From NCBI GenBank assembly GCA_003222235.1, contig QHVD01000350.1, forward strand, positions 1-8,456: a DNA stretch of 8,456 nt, in the 5' to 3' direction. Shown in pieces: positions 5,853 to 8,456 of this stretch. Under the pieces are notes generated by a model that had not been told where the DNA came from, ran no database searches, and saw nothing but the letters and a program-made list of their open reading frames with translations. Every line of letters starts with the position of its first letter. The stretch's first letter is position 1. The position numbers were made by a program, and so were the translations under genes. This stretch comes from Gemmatimonadota bacterium (GTDB lineage Bacteria > Gemmatimonadota > Gemmatimonadetes > Gemmatimonadales > GWC2-71-9).

Positions 5853-6600
5853 ATGGAGATCATCCGCGCGCCCCGTGTCACATTGATCGCCCGCCCTGAG
5901 TTCATCGAGCCCGAGCACGTGCGGGTCCAGTGGCGCGGGGAAGCCTCCGCCGGCGAGCGCCTCGCCGAGTTCGCGGGACGCATCTGTTATATGAGCCAGC
6001 ACAATCCGGCGAGCCGCACCACGGTGGAGTATCTCGAGAACATAGCAGGGCCACGGCTCGGTGCTCGAGCACGCCGTGTACGTGCTGCTGATCGAGGGAA
6101 TCTCCCGCTCCTGCTCGCACGAGCTGGTGCGGCACCGGGCGGGCTTCGGGTACTCGCAGCTCTCCCAGCGCTATGTGGACGAGTCCCACGCGGCGTTCGT
6201 GATGCCGCCTGCGATCAGCGGCGATCCGAAGCTCGAGGCGGCGTGGGAGCGCGAGGTCGCCGGCGCGCAGGCGGCCTACGTGCAGGCGGTCGAGGCGCTG
6301 ATGCAACGGCATGCGAGGGTGGAGGACAAGTTCCATCGCCGCAAAATGGCGCGCGAAGCGGCGCGGAGCGTCCTGCCGAACGCCACCGAGGTGAAGATCG
6401 TGGTCTCCGGCAACGCGCGCGCCTGGCGCACGATGCTCGAGCTGCGGTGCGGCGAGGGCGCGGAGCTCGAGATCCGCCGCCTGGCAATCGCGTGCCTCCG
6501 CGTCCTACAACGCGAGGCGCCCGCACTGTTCTCCGATTTCGAGATCTACGTCGCAGACGACCAACAGGAGGCCGCGCGCGTCGCCTACCATAAAGTCTGA
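5853..6600 (+). pseudogene. thyX: Flavin-dependent thymidylate synthase ThyX, frameshifted
   Basis: ThyX makes dTMP from dUMP with FAD, NADPH and methylenetetrahydrofolate, replacing ThyA. The first frame (5853-6044) encodes VTLIARPEFIEP and then RICYMSQHNPASRTTVEYLENI, normal for the N-terminus. From 6046 the homology continues in the next frame with QGHGSVLEHAVYVLLIEG, HELVRHRAGFGYSQLSQRY and the C-terminal EIRRLAIACLRVLQREAPALFSDFE. Family members usually have a Leu and one more residue between Ile and Gln-Gly-His, where only a single G (6045) remains. The simplest reading is a loss of five bases, less likely a gain of one. Without it the protein would be about 250 residues, a normal length. 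Either the gene is truly broken or there is an assembly or read error; the rest is intact, with no other stops, which favours a recent change or an error. The last codon and TGA are already in the GTCTGAC repeat. It starts six bases after the oxidase stop. Confidence 0.85.
6061..6600 (+). CDS. thyX: ThyX, larger downstream fragment (open from a GTG)
   Basis: This is the part of thyX after the frameshift, listed separately because it is a 179-residue open frame on its own. It holds the ThyX signature region (RHRAGFGYSQLSQRY), the helical core and the C-terminal helix with the conserved Arg. The GTG at 6061 encodes Val in the intact family sequence (GHGSVLEHA), so it is an in-frame GTG rather than a natural start. 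Without the N-terminal strand and the motif around YLENI the fragment would lack part of the FAD/dUMP site and is unlikely to work alone. Confidence 0.5.
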   Translation: MLEHAVYVLLIEGISRSCSHELVRHRAGFGYSQLSQRYVDESHAAFVMPPAISGDPKLEAAWEREVAGAQAAYVQAVEALMQRHARVEDKFHRRKMAREAARSVLPNATEVKIVVSGNARAWRTMLELRCGEGAELEIRRLAIACLRVLQREAPALFSDFEIYVADDQQEAARVAYHKV

Positions 6601-6656
6601 CGTCTGATGTCTGACGTCTGACGTCTGACGTGAGACATCAGACATCAGACATCAGA
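6595..6656. repeat. GTCTGAY heptamer array with inverted arm (hairpin)
   Basis: Five units (GTCTGAC, GTCTGAT, then GTCTGAC three times) run from 6595 to 6629. Three copies of the complementary unit GACATCA follow at 6634-6654. Bases 6603-6625 can pair with 6634-6656 at 21 of 23 positions around an 8-base loop. Both mismatches are C opposite A. The TGA stop of thyX (6598-6600) lies inside the first unit. Eight A residues follow (6656-6663), not a T-run, so this is not a standard rho-independent terminator in either direction. Confidence 0.85.
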
Positions 6657-6676
6657 AAAAAAACCGCACCTCCCTA

Positions 6677-6705
6677 TTGCGCATCGCTCCGGCTTCTCTT
6701 ATTGT
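6677..6705 (+). promoter_or_regulatory. Candidate sigma70-type promoter for the ATP-grasp operon
   Basis: TTGCGC (6677-6682) and TATTGT (6700-6705) are separated by 17 bases. They match three and four of the six consensus bases. The region from 6656 to 6760 is visibly richer in A and T than the genes around it, as expected for a promoter region. A perfect TTGACA also occurs at 6729-6734, but nothing like a -10 lies at the right distance before the ribosome site. Confidence 0.3.
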
Positions 6706-6736
6706 CTTATTCGATCGACGCGTTTTGATTGACAGA

Positions 6737-6756
6737 CCGCACGAGCGGCCTTTTTT
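6737..6756 (+). terminator. Weak terminator-like stem with T-run in the leader
   Basis: CCGC (6737-6740) pairs with GCGG (6745-6748) around the loop ACGA, and CC plus six T residues follow. The stem is only four base pairs, so the site would be a poor terminator alone. It lies between the candidate promoter and the first ATP-grasp gene. It could be the end of the upstream unit or an attenuator. Confidence 0.2.
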
Positions 6757-6757
6757 G

Positions 6758-6794
6758 TAGGAGGTCATCCGAGACCACATGCGCCTAGGTCTCG
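6758..6794 (+). promoter_or_regulatory. Strong ribosome site and start-codon hairpin of ATP-grasp gene 1
   Basis: TAGGAGGT (6758-6765) is a near-perfect Shine-Dalgarno sequence, but it ends 13 bases before the ATG at 6779, longer than usual. CGAGACC (6770-6776) pairs perfectly with GGTCTCG (6788-6794), and the start codon lies in the 11-base loop. If the hairpin forms, the distance between ribosome site and ATG changes, or the ATG is masked. No other start codon in frame is better placed. Confidence 0.5.
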
Positions 6795-7873
6795 CTTACA
6801 ACGAAAAATCCGAGGCCACGAGCTCTCCCGAAGAGCCTCCGAGTACCAACGACGCGTTCGCCGAATGGGACGACCCATCCACGATCGCTGCCGTGGAACA
6901 GGCTCTCGGTCTCGTCGGCACCGTCGTCCGGCTCGAAGCCGATCGGTCCTTCCCGCAGCAGCTCGCCCTCGCCCGGCCCGACCTCGTGTTCAACATGGCC
7001 GAAGGGCTCCACGGCCAGAATCGCGAAGCGCTCGTTCCGGCGATCTGCGAGTACTTGAACGTCCCGTACACGGGGTCCGACCCGCTCACGCTCGCGCTCT
7101 CGCTCCACAAAGCACGCACCAAGGAGATCCTCGCCTACCGTGGCGTCGCCACTGCGCCGTTCACGTGCGTCCGCGAGGCGGAGGACCTGGAGCGCGTGGC
7201 CCTGCCTTTCCCGGTGTTCGTGAAGCCCGTCGCGGAAGGATCCGGTAAAGGCGTATTCAGCAACAACTTATGCCATACTTCGGCACAGCTCCGCGAGCGC
7301 GCCCTCTTCCTTCTTCATCGCTACGCGCAGCCGGTGCTGGTCGAAACGTACCTTCCCGGCCCCGAGTTCACGGTCGCGATCCTCGGCAACGGCCCTGCCG
7401 CCTACTGCCTCCCCGTCATCGGGTTCGACTTCTCGACGCTCCCCGCCGGCGCTTCGCCTGTGTACGGCTACGAGGCGAAGTGGGTGTGGGATCGACCCGA
7501 GGCGCCGCTCGCGCTCTTCCAGTGCCCGGCGCGCGTGCCGGACGGCCTCTACCGGGAGATCGAGCGCACGGCACTCGACTCGTACCACGCCCTCGAGTGC
7601 CGTGATTGGTGCCGCGTGGACATCCGCGTGGATCGCTTCGGCGTGCCGAACATCCTGGAGCTCAACCCGCTCCCCGGAATCATTCCCGACCCGGCGATGA
7701 ACTCCTGCTTTCCGAAGGCCGCGCGGGCCACCGGTTTCACCTACGACGAGCTGATCCAGCAAGTCGTGCAGATCGCCTGGCGACGCGTGACGGGACAGGA
7801 CATCCCGACCGATCGCGGCGCCGCGCGGGCGCAGCACGCGGTGCCCGTGCCAGCCGCCGGGATACCCGCATGA
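6779..7873 (+). CDS. D-Ala-D-Ala ligase-like ATP-grasp ligase 1
   Basis: This 364-residue ATP-grasp enzyme is related to D-alanine-D-alanine ligase (Ddl). Such enzymes activate a carboxylate as acyl phosphate and join it to an amine. The N-terminal domain has DLVFNMAEGLHG (68-79) and LNVPYTGSDPLTLALSLHK (93-111). It lacks the SAEREVSLNSG stretch that carries Glu15 in E. coli DdlB. ATP and metal residues are kept: Lys149 in VFVKP, the loop EGSGKG (153-158), Arg279, Asp281, Glu294 and Asn296 in ILELNPLPG. After YEAK (231-234), Trp235 stands where E. coli DdlB has Tyr216, the residue tied to dipeptide versus depsipeptide choice. About four extra residues follow NPLPG. The Pro/Ala-rich tail looks disordered. 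It overlaps the next gene by ATGA, so the two are translationally coupled. The enzyme is probably active, but on an unknown substrate; a cell-wall D-Ala-D-Ala role cannot be excluded. Confidence 0.88.
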   Translation: MRLGLAYNEKSEATSSPEEPPSTNDAFAEWDDPSTIAAVEQALGLVGTVVRLEADRSFPQQLALARPDLVFNMAEGLHGQNREALVPAICEYLNVPYTGSDPLTLALSLHKARTKEILAYRGVATAPFTCVREAEDLERVALPFPVFVKPVAEGSGKGVFSNNLCHTSAQLRERALFLLHRYAQPVLVETYLPGPEFTVAILGNGPAAYCLPVIGFDFSTLPAGASPVYGYEAKWVWDRPEAPLALFQCPARVPDGLYREIERTALDSYHALECRDWCRVDIRVDRFGVPNILELNPLPGIIPDPAMNSCFPKAARATGFTYDELIQQVVQIAWRRVTGQDIPTDRGAARAQHAVPVPAAGIPA

Positions 7874-8456
7874 GGATCGTCGTCCTCTACGACCCCGGCG
7901 CCGAGGATTGGGCGCCGGCCGAGATCCGTAGCGTGCTGAACGCGGTGGACGAAATCGGCGGCGTCTTCGCCGGGATGGGCCACGACATCCGGAAGGTGCC
8001 GGTCCGGCACGACATGCGTTGGTTCCCGGTGGCGCGCCGGGCGGACCTGGTGTTCAACCTGTGCGAGGGCGTCCACGGCCGCAGCGAGTGGGAAGAGCAC
8101 GTGGTAGCGGTCCTCGAGTTCTCCGGCGTCCCGGTCACCGGATGCGGCGTCTGGACGCTCGCCGCCTGCCGGCGGAAGGCGGTCGCGAACGCGCTGCTGG
8201 CGCACGCGGGGCTCCCGATCCCGCGCTGGACGCTCGCCCAGGGCAAGATCGACGAGAGCTTCCCGCTCCCCGCCATCGTCAAACCCGCGGCCGAGGACGC
8301 AAGCGCCGGGCTCGACCGCGGATCGATCGTGACCGACCGCCGGGCCCTCCGCACCCGCGTCGCGGCGATGACCGAGCAGTTCGACGAAGTGCTCGTCCAG
8401 GAGTACGTCGCCGGCCGCGAGTTCGCCGTCGGGTTGGTCGGGAACCGCGTCCTCCC
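7870..8456 (+). CDS. Ddl-like ATP-grasp ligase 2, 5' part only
   Basis: The frame opens with ATG at 7870, overlapping the TGA of the preceding gene, and stays open to the right edge (195 residues seen). It begins MRIVVLYDPGAEDW, followed by ADLVFNLCEGVHG (58-70), SGVPVTGCGVWTLAACRRK (85-103), GLPIPRW (114-120), PAIVKPAAEDASAGLD (134-149) and the acidic turn VQEYVAGREFAV (176-187). These line up in order with ligase 1: VFNxxEGxHG, GVPxTG, a Lys-containing helix, VKP with the glycine-loop region, and VExYLPGPEF. The phosphate loop (EDASAGLD) differs clearly from EGSGKGVF in ligase 1, so the two are old paralogues rather than a recent copy. The catalytic C-terminal half with the specificity and metal residues lies beyond the window. 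No leader peptide or membrane segment is seen, so it should be cytoplasmic. A partner role in a two-step amide-forming pathway is inferred from coupling. Confidence 0.85.
   Translation, partial: MRIVVLYDPGAEDWAPAEIRSVLNAVDEIGGVFAGMGHDIRKVPVRHDMRWFPVARRADLVFNLCEGVHGRSEWEEHVVAVLEFSGVPVTGCGVWTLAACRRKAVANALLAHAGLPIPRWTLAQGKIDESFPLPAIVKPAAEDASAGLDRGSIVTDRRALRTRVAAMTEQFDEVLVQEYVAGREFAVGLVGNRVL

Noticed and set aside
6603..6663. Rho-independent terminator after thyX
   Set aside because: The stem is long enough, but it is followed by eight A residues. For the minus strand the matching T-run would come before the stem, so neither direction fits.

Overview
This is a GC-rich, gene-dense bacterial segment. 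Its gene content (a slipin-type SPFH protein, ThyX rather than ThyA, DUF116, DUF2231 and a pair of Ddl-like ATP-grasp ligases) and its many 7-bp intergenic repeats suggest an environmental lineage such as Gemmatimonadota or a similar GC-rich candidate phylum. That placement is inference from general gene content, because the window has no rRNA or other taxonomic marker. I see no phage, transposase, CRISPR or tRNA.

Layout. (1) 2-2799, plus strand: the 3' end of a slipin/stomatin-like protein, an unrecognised two-helix membrane protein one base later, a 3-hydroxybutyryl-CoA dehydrogenase, and a four-helix DUF2231 protein with a His-rich tail. The first three are packed within 1-7 bases and look like one transcription unit. 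(2) 2804-3347: a MITE-like inverted repeat, then a small hypothetical gene whose start is unclear. (3) 3372-4172, minus strand: a DUF116 membrane-anchored protein, convergent with the small gene and divergent from the next one. (4) 4248-6600, plus strand: a GlcD/D-lactate-dehydrogenase-like FAD oxidoreductase and thyX. As given, thyX is broken by a frameshift at about 6045. (5) 6601-6778: a heptamer hairpin and an AT-richer leader region. (6) 6779 to the end: two tandem, overlapping D-Ala-D-Ala-ligase-like ATP-grasp genes, the second cut by the window edge.

The main oddity is a set of short repeats. At five places there are tandem heptamers: CACGTYC/CACGCCC-type at 2181, GCGGAAT and its complement at 2804-2925, CACCCGA-type at 4780 and 5826, and GTCTGAY with its complement at 6595-6655. 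All have the same 7-base period although the unit sequences differ. They are not confined to spacers. One copy lies inside the FAD oxidase reading frame, another encodes that protein's last residues and stop codon, and a third supplies the stop codon of thyX.

The best candidate for an unfamiliar pathway is the ATP-grasp pair. Both proteins share an N-terminal DLVFNxxEGxHG signature. The first keeps the ATP and metal residues of Ddl but has Trp where the E. coli enzyme has the specificity tyrosine (Tyr216). They probably form a peptide or amide bond, but not necessarily D-Ala-D-Ala. The rest of that operon lies outside the window.
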